From: Terriglobia bacterium
GTDB taxonomy: Bacteria > Acidobacteriota > Terriglobia > Acidiferrales > UBA7541
Reading direction: 5' to 3'
Assembly (NCBI GenBank): GCA_020072805.1
Contig: JAIQGC010000024.1
Location: 1 to 47,568 of the forward strand
Length of the DNA stretch: 47,568 nucleotides
Shown in pieces: positions 35,303-42,639 of this stretch. The first letter of the stretch is position 1. Each line of letters opens with the position of its first letter. The translations under genes and the position numbers were made by a program. The notes beneath the pieces are model-generated. The model saw nothing but the letters and a program-made list of their open reading frames with translations, was not told where the DNA came from and searched no databases.

Positions 35303-35512
35303 ATGAAATGCCCCATCGGCAAAACCGCCGTCCCCCTCGAACGCGGTAAAATGACCCTGGTCTTCAAAGGCGTTCCCGCCGATGTCTGCCACAACTGCGG
35401 CGAAGCCTGCGTCAGCGCCGAACTCTCTCGTCTCCTCTTCGACCGCGCAGAAACCGCCTCCCTCTCCGGCGTCCAACTCGACGTCCGCGAATTCCTCCCC
35501 ACCCCGGCCTGA
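35303..35512 (+). CDS. Orphan YgiT-type (MqsA-like) zinc-finger protein with a broken first Cys pair
   Basis: A 69-aa product resembling the N-terminal zinc domain of YgiT/MqsA antitoxins (pattern TLVFKGVPADVCHNCGE and, near the end, GVQLDVREFLPTP). The family normally has two CXXC pairs that hold Zn. Here the second (CHNC, about 29-32) is intact, but the first reads CPIG, lacking its second Cys. There is no toxin-like gene (MqsR or DUF4258) within 700 bases on either side and no HTH domain. It is therefore a solitary, perhaps decaying antitoxin fragment surrounded by repeats. Confidence 0.65.
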   Translation: MKCPIGKTAVPLERGKMTLVFKGVPADVCHNCGEACVSAELSRLLFDRAETASLSGVQLDVREFLPTPA

Positions 35513-36078
35513 TCAACTGTTCCTCTCGCTCTCTTCCCCCGATCTTGTAGAGGCCGGGCTTCAGCCCGGCTCTTTGTTTTTTTCGTGCCTTTTCCGCGCT
35601 TATGTAGCGCCAGCTGGCATTTATCCCGACTTGGTCGGGAAGCTGGCATCTTGCTTTCGCCTTTCAATTCTTAACTTTTCAACTGCGAACTGCCAACTTC
35701 CGCCTTTGTCCCGACTCGGTCGGGAACTTGATCGAGAACCCGGCATCTTGCCCTTTCAGCGCCCGTTCTGCGCCATCTGGCATTCATCTCGCCATGGTCA
35801 CGCCCGCTCTTCCCCTTGCCTGTCATCCGCGCAGCTTGCGTCCCGGACGTCTCTGCGGGACCGACCGTAGCGGAGGGATCTCTCTTCTCCCCTGCACCCC
35901 CTCCCCCCTCTTCACTCCGCGCCCTCTGCTCCTCTGCGTTTCCCTCCCCGCCATCTTGCCCTTTCTCTCCCCATGCTTTTACACCACCGCACTCCTGCAG
36001 CCGCTCTTCTTCAGAGTGTACCGTCACCTGTGAGCAATCCAAAGAATGGCGCGATGAAGGTGTGGGATGCTTTGGGAT
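35513..36078. other. Repeat-rich intergenic region (566 bp), no gene seen
   Basis: C-rich mosaic of dispersed blocks: the 30-bp palindrome (copy C), the TATGTAGCGCC block with TCCCGACTTGGTCGGGA, AACTTTTCAACTGCGAACTG-like low-complexity runs, and a CTCTGCGTTTCCCTCCCCGC block that also appears near 35.08 kb. No credible reading frame. Confidence 0.7.
35544..35654. repeat. Composite repeat unit, copy C
   Basis: Begins with the third 30-bp palindrome (35546-35575). It continues through TATGTAGCGCCAGCTGGCAT and the palindrome TCCCGACTTGGTCGGGA (35624-35640). The second half (about 35600-35654) recurs nearly identically at 38866-38919 without the first half, so the blocks are separable. Confidence 0.75.
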
Positions 36079-37002
36079 TCATTCTTTCTGGGCAGTAAGT
36101 TTTTCGTGGACAGCATCAGCCTCAGCAAGACGGCTACGCAGGTCGCCGATTCTTTCTAACAGCAGCTTCGTTTCAGGAATTCTGAAAAAATACCTCTCCA
36201 GATAAGGTTGAGTCGCCTCAAGCACCAAAATTGCTATCGGTCCCAGCAAACGCGCGTCAACCCACGAAAACTTAGGCTGGGGAATGAAAACGTCATTCTT
36301 CGAATCGCGTTCTAAATGGTTCATATATAGGTCAACCCAGGTCCCGTGGACACCGTGTGAGGGTATTCGCTGCATTGCTACATACCGCTCCTCCTTGTTC
36401 AAAGCCTTGAGGCGCTCCCTAAGCCCCCCTCCCCAATCCCCGTACTTCCGATTTACTTCCTCGATTTTCACGCCCGACGCTTCACAGACATCATTGATTG
36501 ATTCCAACATTCTCTGCTCTATCGGCCACACCTCGCCCCCGCGTGCCACGACATTGGCCTGGATACTGTCGTACAGTTCCCTTTCTGGCCCTAAGCTGAA
36601 TTTGACGAACTGATCGTAGTACCTCTCATCTTTTGTGGTTACGAGAAACTCGAGGTTAATCACGGACTCCATAATCGAGCGATTCAGCGCGCCAACGACT
36701 TCGGCGCGATTACGCTTAGCGCTGAGCTCTACGACAACAAGCATGAATTTCGCAATTCTAATCATCAGACCAGCGCAAATCGCCTGGTTTCTAGGCCAAC
36801 CGCCTTTTACCGATGCCACGTCATCTAGTAGATGTGCCCCTAGATTCACAACGCTAAGTGCCTCTTTATAAAGTTCAAACGCCACTTCGTTAATCTTCTC
36901 AACGTCCGTCTCTCCAGCGATTCCCGTGATTTCGACACGGGGACTCACCATTTCCTCTAGAGCTTCGGCGCTGCCCTCAGTAATTTGCCTTGGATCCGTC
37001 AT
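36079..37002 (-). CDS. Unknown helical protein (307 aa), DUF5677-like
   Basis: A soluble, largely helical product. Stretches such as NQAICAGLMIRIAKFMLVVV and NRSIMESVINLEFLVTTKDE, with a later YYDQFVKFSLGPERELYDSI, look like the DUF5677/HEPN-like proteins often found in mobile or defence islands; the assignment is by pattern only. Base composition is lower in GC (about 50%) than flanking genes, and codon use is less C-biased, which suggests transfer. The next gene (37082-37738) lies 79 bases upstream on the same strand and has similar composition. No catalytic motif is clear. Confidence 0.7.
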   Translation of the reverse strand: MTDPRQITEGSAEALEEMVSPRVEITGIAGETDVEKINEVAFELYKEALSVVNLGAHLLDDVASVKGGWPRNQAICAGLMIRIAKFMLVVVELSAKRNRAEVVGALNRSIMESVINLEFLVTTKDERYYDQFVKFSLGPERELYDSIQANVVARGGEVWPIEQRMLESINDVCEASGVKIEEVNRKYGDWGGGLRERLKALNKEERYVAMQRIPSHGVHGTWVDLYMNHLERDSKNDVFIPQPKFSWVDARLLGPIAILVLEATQPYLERYFFRIPETKLLLERIGDLRSRLAEADAVHEKLTAQKE

Positions 37003-37081
37003 TGAGCCTCACGTTCTCGCAACCTAGACACGTCGCCCATCATTCAGATTTCCGAGATTGGCGCACGAATCCGACTGCACG

Positions 37082-37738
37082 CTATAACAGCTTTTGTTCC
37101 TCCTTACCCTTACCTACGAACACCTTGTCTGCTTTGCCCGACACCCTGAGCAAGTGAGCAGCGATCTTCACGTTCGCTACAACATCAGCCGGGCGGTTAT
37201 GAATCGTGCTAAGCATCTTCCATATGTCGCTTTGCTTCTCTCCTAGCATTCTTCGATAAAGCATAATTCTAAAGAGGCCAAAATCCACCTCGGCGCGCGC
37301 TAATAACATCTTTGCGTTTATTATCTTGTCCAAGCCGAACGAGATCATTCGTACCGAGATGGGATTGCCATGCGTAAGAGCATGCAGGCAGTCGAGGAAC
37401 GGTTCGTTTATTCCTGGCAATACGGCCACGAGATGCGAGACCCTGCCCTGGCCGAGTGCCTCGCTAATCATCTCATCCATAGTCGCTATTCCAGGACTGC
37501 CAGGACTCTCAAACGTGAGTTTCATCGCTTCTTTAAGCTTCTCTGTGTTGGCCCAACACAGGAACCATATCCCGCGCCGCGTGTACTCGATAAAGCTGCG
37601 GAGCGAGATGGCGAAATGGAACATGTTCTTCTCGTGCTGCTGCTTCAATCCTTCAAAGATCCACTCGGTCGCATTCAGGTATTGAAGAGCAATGAACAGC
37701 CGGAGCTGGTCTTTATCCAACGACACGGTGTCGCGCAT
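37082..37738 (-). CDS. Unknown helical protein (218 aa), partner of the DUF5677-like gene
   Basis: A soluble helical product (LRLFIALQYLNATEWIFEGL, then FHFAISLRSFIEYTRRGIWF) of a type often annotated as hypothetical in accessory islands. The R-x4-YTRRGIWFLCW segment resembles HEPN-like helices but lacks a clear RX4-6H motif. Its lower GC and its orientation match the 307-aa gene downstream, so they probably form a transferred two-gene unit. I cannot assign a function. Confidence 0.65.
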   Translation of the reverse strand: MRDTVSLDKDQLRLFIALQYLNATEWIFEGLKQQHEKNMFHFAISLRSFIEYTRRGIWFLCWANTEKLKEAMKLTFESPGSPGIATMDEMISEALGQGRVSHLVAVLPGINEPFLDCLHALTHGNPISVRMISFGLDKIINAKMLLARAEVDFGLFRIMLYRRMLGEKQSDIWKMLSTIHNRPADVVANVKIAAHLLRVSGKADKVFVGKGKEEQKLL

Positions 37739-38327
37739 TCCTTCCTCCGCCTAAGCAACTCGGAACATTTTGTCATAAGAAGCGCTACACGTTGGAGCAC
37801 CGTTTCATGCTCTCTCACATTGTGGCCAGATCGTCGCCAACTCGGAAATGTCCCCCGCGTCGGGAACCCCTCACCCCACAGCAAACCACCACCCGGCTGC
37901 CGTTCCTGCACGTAAAGGTTTAAAGTCAACCCAATCCCCACTTCACCCCAACAGGCTGCTGAAAAATTCCATTCTTGTCATTCCGAGGAGCCGCAGGCGA
38001 CGAGGAATCTGCTTTTCTCCTTGTTTTTCAGCCATAAGCAGACCCCTCGCCGCGCCCGCGATGACAGCAAGAAGCCTTTTTCAGCAACCTTTCAAACCAC
38101 CCGCATTCCGCCATCCCCACCAAGCCCATTCGTCGAAATCCCCCCGCCATCTCAGAATGATACACACTAACTAACACATTTCCATGTTGACATTAAGTAA
38201 AGTCCATGCTACCCTTCCTTGTGACATCGCGCCCCCAGCGGCCCCCCGCCGCCATCCCATCCCCTCTTTCGCACTCATCACCCCCTTACCTCACCACCTC
38301 GTTACCCCCATTTCCAGGAGCAACCCA
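37739..38327. other. Intergenic region (589 bp) with a MITE-like element, no gene seen
   Basis: Upstream of the low-GC pair and of the 164-aa gene. It holds the element with terminal inverted repeats at 37953-38090, plus a short AT-richer stretch (38155-38210) that may contain a promoter. Reading frames here are short and lack coding character. Confidence 0.6.
37953..38090. repeat. MITE-like element with 14-bp terminal inverted repeats
   Basis: The ends AGGCTGCTGAAAAA (37953-37966) and TTTTTCAGCAACCT (38077-38090) are inverted repeats with one mismatch. The 110-bp interior contains CATTCCGAGGAGCCGCAGGC and GACGAGGAATCTGC, a sequence type widespread in acidobacterial intergenic DNA. It has no coding capacity. 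Size and ends fit a small non-autonomous element, but I see no clear target-site duplication. Confidence 0.65.
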
Positions 38328-38822
38328 ATGAAAACAAAGCCCCTTGCACCCGACAACAGTCGGGACCATGCCAAAAACCGCCCCGCAGCCGCCCAGCCAT
38401 CCCGCTGCCTCTTCCCCTTCTCCGACGGCCGCCAATGCTCCATGCTCCGCCACGACTCCCACCCCTCCCTCTGCCTCTTCCACGCCCGTCAGGAGCAGCA
38501 GCTCCTCGACTCCCCCGCCATCGCCGCCGAACTCGCCGGGCTCTCCGGCCCTGCCCCGGACAGCAGTCGGGGCCAATTCCTCACCTCCACCGACATCTCC
38601 CGCGTCCTCGGAAAACTCTTCCAACTCCTCGCCCAGGATCGCATCTCCCGCCCCAAAGCCGCCACCCTCGCCTACATCACCCAACTTCTCCTCCACAACC
38701 AGCACTCCGTCCAGCACGAATTCCAGCAAACCCTCGGCTACAATGCCTGGGAAAACGCCCGCCACCACAGCCTCACCTCCCAATCCGCTTGTCCGCTTCC
38801 CCCCATCCCCATCAATCCCTGA
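38328..38822 (+). CDS. Small Cys/His-motif protein (164 aa) with inserted palindromes
   Basis: ATG 38328 follows AGGAG by eight bases. The core, CLFPFSDGRQCSMLRHDSHP followed by CLFHARQEQQLL, has a C-x9-C-x12-C-x2-H arrangement that probably binds a metal. A helical region (DISRVLGKLFQLLAQDRISR) and a Pro-rich tail follow. I recall many similar acidobacterial hypotheticals but no function. Two palindromes of the same type as the intergenic repeats lie inside the frame (CCCGACAACAGTCGGGAC near 38349 and CCCCGGACAGCAGTCGGGGC near 38555). They add about six residues each without breaking the frame. Confidence 0.7.
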   Translation: MKTKPLAPDNSRDHAKNRPAAAQPSRCLFPFSDGRQCSMLRHDSHPSLCLFHARQEQQLLDSPAIAAELAGLSGPAPDSSRGQFLTSTDISRVLGKLFQLLAQDRISRPKAATLAYITQLLLHNQHSVQHEFQQTLGYNAWENARHHSLTSQSACPLPPIPINP

Positions 38823-38865
38823 TCCCATGCCCGCCCTCTCTTCCCGCGCTTTTCCCCTCCGCGCT

Positions 38866-38919
38866 CATGTAGCGCCAGCTGGCATTTATCCCGACTTGGT
38901 CGGGAAGCTGGCATCTTGC
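38866..38919. repeat. Second-half composite repeat, third location
   Basis: ATGTAGCGCCAGCTGGCATT followed by TATCCCGACTTGGTCGGGA and AGCTGGCATCTTGCT, nearly identical to about 35602-35654. It lacks the 30-bp GGCTTCAGCC palindrome that precedes the copy at 35.5 kb. Confidence 0.75.
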
Positions 38920-39101
38920 TCTTCCTCTCCGGTGGCACAGCCATTCCTGGCTGTGCGCTCTCGCCACCCCCGTCCCGACTCCGTCGGGAGCATGGCATCC
39001 TCCCACCTCCACCCAACTCTCCCTTTCTCCTCGCGTGCACGCACCTCCCCGCCGGGAGCTGCTCTCTCCACTGTCAACTGCCCACTGATAACTGCTAACT
39101 T

Positions 39102-39216
39102 CTTTATAATCTGCACTTCCAAAAAAAACGCCCGCAACCCCTTTATCATCTGCACTTCCAAAACAAAGAACTTAAAACCCCGCAGAATCAGCACTTACAA
39201 AAAAACCAGGGGGGTA
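39102..39216. repeat. Three-unit degenerate tandem repeat, period about 39-40 bp
   Basis: Units begin near 39102, 39141 and 39181. Each contains a phrase like ATCTGCACTTCCAAAA (TAATCTGCACTTCC, TCATCTGCACTTCC, GAATCAGCACTTAC) followed by an A-run and a C-rich end. The third is the most diverged and leads into GGGGGGTAGGAGTC. Confidence 0.65.
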
Positions 39217-39505
39217 GGAGTCATATTGTTAACTTGTCCCGATAAAATCGGGACCAGATACCCGACAAAGGGTATCTGTCCTGCCTGCTCCGACCTTGTC
39301 GGAGAGCGACCAACGGGAGCCGAAGGATCTCTCTCGGTCACCCAACCTTTCTATCTCGGGGCTTGCCCACTCCCCGCTCCCACGCCTCATTACATCTTTA
39401 CTTCGCTACCTCATTACCTCCTTCTGCCCCTCCACCCAATTGACGCCCACCCACGCCCATGCTAATTTTCACATCATCATCTCGTTCCACTCCCAGGAGG
39501 CCCCC

Positions 39506-40705
39506 GTGCCCGTCGGAACCGCATTCCACGAAAGAACTCTCGCCCTCTGCGAAAGCCTCAACTACCGCGAATGGTCCGGCTATTACACCGTCAGCGTCTA
39601 CGAGATGCACCACGAGCACGAATACAACGCCATCCGCAACTCCGCGGCCCTCATTGATATCTCCCCGCTCTTCAAATACCGCGTCAGCGGCCGCGACGCC
39701 ACCCGCTTCGTCAACCGCGTCATCACCCGCGACATTCGCAAAGTCGCCGTCGGCCAGGTTATCTATTGCTGCTGGTGCGATCCCGATGGCAAAGTCATCG
39801 ACGACGGCACCATCACCCGCATCGCCGAAAACGAATACCGCTGGACCGCCGCCGACCCCAGCCTGCGCTGGCTCCGCCAGAACGCTCTCGGCCTCGACGT
39901 CGCCATCGAAGACGTCTCCGAAACCGTCGCCTCCCTGGCCCTGCAAGGCCCAACCTCCGGCCGCCTGCTCATGGCCGCCGCCGAAGCCGATATCGCCAAC
40001 CTCAAATATTTCCGCATGACCCAGGGCAAAATCGCCGGCGTTCCCGTGGACATCTCCCGCACCGGCTACACCGGTGACCTCGGCTTCGAGATCTGGATGC
40101 CCTGGAAGGACGCCGTAAAAGTCTGGGACGAACTGGTAGCCAAAGGCAAAGCCTTCGACATTCACCCTGCGGGAATGCTCGCTCTCGATATCGCCCGCAT
40201 CGAAGCCGGCCTGATCATGATCGAAGTGGACTACACCTCCAGCAAGAAAGCCCTCATCGATTCGCAGAAATATTCCCCCGCGGAACTCAGCTTCGCCAAA
40301 ATGGTGGATCTGAAAAAGGACAACTTCGTGGGCCGCGAAGCCCTCCTGCGCGAAGAAGTCACCGGAGCGCCCCGCGCGCTGGTCGGACTGGAAATCGACT
40401 GGACCGACGTGGAAGAACGCTACGAAAAACTAGGCCTGGCCCCGCAAGTGCCCTCGACCGCCTCGCGCACTGCCGTTCCTGTCTACCGCAACGGCAAGCA
40501 GGCCGGCAAAGCCACTTCTACCACCTGGTCGCCCACGCTCAAGAAAATGATCGCCCTCGCCAGCGTGGACCACGCCCATTCCAACCCCGGCACGATCCTG
40601 GAAATGGAACTCACCGTCGAAGCCGTCCGTCACTCTGTCGCCGCCAAAATCGTTCCGCTCCCCTTCTTCAACCCTAAGCGCAAAACGGCGGTGCCCATCA
40701 CGTAA
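39506..40705 (+). CDS. GcvT-like aminomethyltransferase family protein
   Basis: A 399-aa tetrahydrofolate-dependent enzyme of the glycine cleavage T-protein family. The start is GTG 39506, five bases after AGGAGG; upstream codons in this frame lack coding character. Recognisable parts are HHEHEYNAIRNSAALIDISP near 28-47, the folate-binding ISRTGYTGDLGFEIW, MLALDIARIEAGLIMIEVDY and the C-terminal barrel NNFVGREALL-type segment (DNFVGREALLREE). No gcvH or gcvP genes are near, so it may be a stand-alone demethylase or transferase (DmdA or sarcosine type) rather than part of glycine cleavage. A short sequence like its C-terminus reappears at 43395-43442. Confidence 0.88.
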   Translation: MPVGTAFHERTLALCESLNYREWSGYYTVSVYEMHHEHEYNAIRNSAALIDISPLFKYRVSGRDATRFVNRVITRDIRKVAVGQVIYCCWCDPDGKVIDDGTITRIAENEYRWTAADPSLRWLRQNALGLDVAIEDVSETVASLALQGPTSGRLLMAAAEADIANLKYFRMTQGKIAGVPVDISRTGYTGDLGFEIWMPWKDAVKVWDELVAKGKAFDIHPAGMLALDIARIEAGLIMIEVDYTSSKKALIDSQKYSPAELSFAKMVDLKKDNFVGREALLREEVTGAPRALVGLEIDWTDVEERYEKLGLAPQVPSTASRTAVPVYRNGKQAGKATSTTWSPTLKKMIALASVDHAHSNPGTILEMELTVEAVRHSVAAKIVPLPFFNPKRKTAVPIT

Positions 40706-40747
40706 AATAATGCCTATGAAACCAGACAAAAGCGCCCACTGTTGCAG

Positions 40748-40763
40748 TGTGATACGAATCACA
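40748..40763. promoter_or_regulatory. CRP/FNR-type binding site upstream of the sortase operon
   Basis: TGTGATACGAATCACA matches the Escherichia coli CRP consensus TGTGA-N6-TCACA in all ten conserved positions. Its centre (40755.5) is about 40 bases before the likely transcription start near 40796, the position of a class II activator site. No regulator gene is encoded in the window. Confidence 0.6.
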
Positions 40764-40783
40764 GATTTATACATTGCAAAAAA

Positions 40784-40789
40784 TATACA
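40784..40789 (+). promoter_or_regulatory. -10 box of the sortase operon promoter
   Basis: TATACA lies 20 bases after the CRP/FNR-like palindrome. The region 17 bases upstream (ACAGAT) is a poor -35 box, as expected for an activator-dependent promoter. Start of transcription is inferred near 40796. Confidence 0.45.
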
Positions 40790-40799
40790 CTTCCTCTGT

Positions 40800-40892
40800 A
40801 AAGACCGGACCTCGCAACGAGGGCTCGTGGCATCGGAGTGCCCCTATCGAGTGCCCCGCTAACTACCCAATGGTTGATACGGTCCGGCCTTT
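40800..40892 (+). ncRNA. Possible structured leader RNA of the sortase operon
   Basis: The ends AAAGACCGGACC (40800-40811) and GGTCCGGCCTTT (40881-40892) pair over 11 of 12 positions and close a loop of about 70 bases. Inside, CCTCG-CAA-CGAGG (40810-40822) forms a small stem-loop, and GGCATCGGAGTGCC can form another. The closing helix ends right before the ribosome site GAGGAG (40893-40898), so folding could control translation. It does not match any riboswitch consensus I can recall. Confidence 0.45.
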
Positions 40893-40907
40893 GAGGAGAA
40901 TTTAAAA

Positions 40908-41579
40908 ATGCGTTTCCTGAAGACTGTATCCATCGCAATTGCTTTTTCTCTGCTTGTCGGCATGTTTTTCGTCTCCGCCCGCGCGGACCAATGGAACAAG
41001 AAAACCATCCTTACTTTCAACCAGCCAATTGAAGTCCCCGGTAAAGTACTTCCCGCGGGGACTTACATGTTTAAACTCTTCGACTCCGCTTCCTACCGGC
41101 ATATCGTGCAAATCTGGAACGAAGACGGAACACAATTAATTACGACCGTCCTCGCGATTCCCAATTACCGGCTGGAACCGACTGGCGAGAACGTAATGAA
41201 GTTCGGTGAGATGCCCGGCGAAGCACCAAGCACGCTGCGGGCCTGGTTTTATCCGGGCGACAACTTTGGACAGGAATTTGTCTATCCGAAGCCCAGAGCT
41301 ATCGAATTGGCCGCGGCCTCGAAGGTAATCGTGCCGGCAGAAACCGTAATCCCCAGTGAAAAGACTTTGACCACGGTACCGCTCATCGCAATTACGCCGG
41401 AAAAGAAGGAAGAACCGGTTACCGAAGCGATTCAGACTCTGCCGCTGACCGCACGGGCAACCAGCACAGCAAAAGAACTACCAACGACCGGCAGTCCGAT
41501 TCCACTGATCGGATTGCTGGGCATACTCCTCGTCGGAGCAGGTTTCGGACTGAAACTGCTGGCCAAACAATTTTCATAA
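40908..41579 (+). CDS. Secreted LPXTG-type protein, probable sortase substrate
   Basis: A 223-aa product with a signal peptide (about 1-26, cleavage near ARADQ). A beta-rich domain follows (about 27-135; TFNQPIEVPGKVLPAGTYMF, then LRAWFYPGDNFGQEFVYPKP), a type common among secreted acidobacterial proteins. Next comes a Thr/Pro/Glu-rich linker (140-190). The C-terminus is a textbook cell-wall sorting signal: LPTTG (191-195), a hydrophobic stretch (197-215) and a basic end (KLLAKQFS). A sortase gene lies in the same operon. What the protein is joined to in a diderm cell is unknown. Start ATG 40908 follows GAGGAG by nine bases. Confidence 0.88.
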   Translation: MRFLKTVSIAIAFSLLVGMFFVSARADQWNKKTILTFNQPIEVPGKVLPAGTYMFKLFDSASYRHIVQIWNEDGTQLITTVLAIPNYRLEPTGENVMKFGEMPGEAPSTLRAWFYPGDNFGQEFVYPKPRAIELAAASKVIVPAETVIPSEKTLTTVPLIAITPEKKEEPVTEAIQTLPLTARATSTAKELPTTGSPIPLIGLLGILLVGAGFGLKLLAKQFS

Positions 41580-41595
41580 AGTGAAGCAGGCCATT

Positions 41596-41639
41596 CGGGC
41601 CGCGCCCCTGGCGTTTTTTTCATGCCGCGGCGCGGCCCG
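41596..41639 (+). promoter_or_regulatory. Intercistronic hairpin between substrate and VWFA/sortase genes
   Basis: A perfect 11-bp GC-rich inverted repeat (CGGGCCGCGCC at 41596-41606 and GGCGCGGCCCG at 41629-41639) with a 22-base loop that includes seven T. It ends one base before the GGAGG ribosome site (41641-41645) of the VWFA gene. It could protect the upstream message from 3' decay, reduce translation of the enzymes, or cause partial termination. Confidence 0.6.
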
Positions 41640-41653
41640 CGGAGGTCCCTCGC

Positions 41654-42631
41654 ATGAATCTTCGCCACGGACAACTCTCCGGGATCTATCTTCCGCCTGC
41701 GCTTCTGATTCTTTTCCTCGCCTTCGCCGCGCTGCGGATTGCGCATGCGTTCCCGGTTTTGCGGATTTCGCAGCAGGCGACAATTACTGTCCGCACGAAT
41801 CTTGTCGTGCTTCCCGTTAGTGTGACGGATTCGAAAGGCGAATTTGTTTCCGGGCTGAAGGCGGAGAATTTTCATGTTCTAGAAAGCGGCAGGCCGCAGA
41901 GAATCATCCTATTCGCGGACGAAGATATTCCGGTGACCGTGGGCTTGCTCGTGGACCACAGCCGCAGCATGGGTCCGAAGCTGTCTGACGTGAGCACAGC
42001 CGTATCCACATTTGCGCATTCCAGCAACCCCGAGGACGAGATGTTCGTCGTGGATTTCAGCGACGCGGTGAGCATCGAATCGTTCGACGGAAAGGCATTT
42101 ACGAGCGACCGCAAAGCCCTGGAAAGAGCCGTCTCGGCAGTATCGGCGCGGGGACGGACGGCATTGTATGACGCGGTGGCTGCAGGATTGAAGCACCTGG
42201 AACTGGGCAAGCATGAAAAGAAGGCGCTCATTCTGGTAAGCGATGGCGGCGACAATGCCAGCCATCTTGGATACAAGGACGTATTAACGCAGGCGCGGCA
42301 AGCGCGCGCGGTGATTTATTCGATCGCCTTGGCGGGGGACTCTCTGGAAGAAGAGAACCCGCGGGCCCTGGAAAAGCTGTGCAAAGAGAGCGGCGGGATC
42401 GCGTTTTCTCCACGCGCCGGGCAGAACATTTCCGGGATCGCCAAAGAAATAGCCCGTGATCTTCGCGAACAATACACGCTGGGCTATGCGCCCGAAATGG
42501 GAATCAAAGGCGAGTCCTTTCGAAAGGTCACGGTCCGAGTGACTGCTCCGGGTCGCGGCAAGGTCCGGGTGCGAACGCGGGCCGGCTATTCCCTGGCGCA
42601 GGAAAATTCGCCGCCGCGCCAATCCAATTGA
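41654..42631 (+). CDS. VWFA-domain secreted protein of the sortase operon
   Basis: A 325-aa product with a signal peptide (hydrophobic 12-32). A short beta domain (TNLVVLPVSVTDSKGEFVSG, the usual start of the acidobacterial VWFA family) precedes a von Willebrand A domain with the metal-site motif DHSRS (about 100-104), the Thr in ARGRTALYDA and the Asp in LVSDGGDN. The domain binds a divalent ion and usually another protein. The gene has its own ribosome site and precedes the sortase by eight bases. In proteobacterial dedicated sortase systems a VWA protein is itself the LPXTG substrate. Here it lacks a sorting signal, and the LPTTG motif is on the small secreted protein. Confidence 0.88.
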   Translation: MNLRHGQLSGIYLPPALLILFLAFAALRIAHAFPVLRISQQATITVRTNLVVLPVSVTDSKGEFVSGLKAENFHVLESGRPQRIILFADEDIPVTVGLLVDHSRSMGPKLSDVSTAVSTFAHSSNPEDEMFVVDFSDAVSIESFDGKAFTSDRKALERAVSAVSARGRTALYDAVAAGLKHLELGKHEKKALILVSDGGDNASHLGYKDVLTQARQARAVIYSIALAGDSLEEENPRALEKLCKESGGIAFSPRAGQNISGIAKEIARDLREQYTLGYAPEMGIKGESFRKVTVRVTAPGRGKVRVRTRAGYSLAQENSPPRQSN

Positions 42632-42639
42632 GGCCGTCA

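Larger units (their letters stand above)
38823..39505. other. Repeat-rich intergenic region (683 bp), no gene seen
   Basis: Contains the TATGTAGCGCC/TCCCGACTTGGTCGGGA block (38866-38919), several TCCCGA...TCGGGA palindromes, a three-unit tandem repeat at 39102-39216, and an 8-bp palindrome AGATACCC/GGGTATCT near 39255-39276. The open frame running into the GcvT-like gene has no coding character before GTG 39506. Confidence 0.7.

Noticed and set aside
39102-39216. Short CRISPR array
   Set aside because: Only three diverged units, no palindromic repeat of constant length, no unique spacers and no cas genes.
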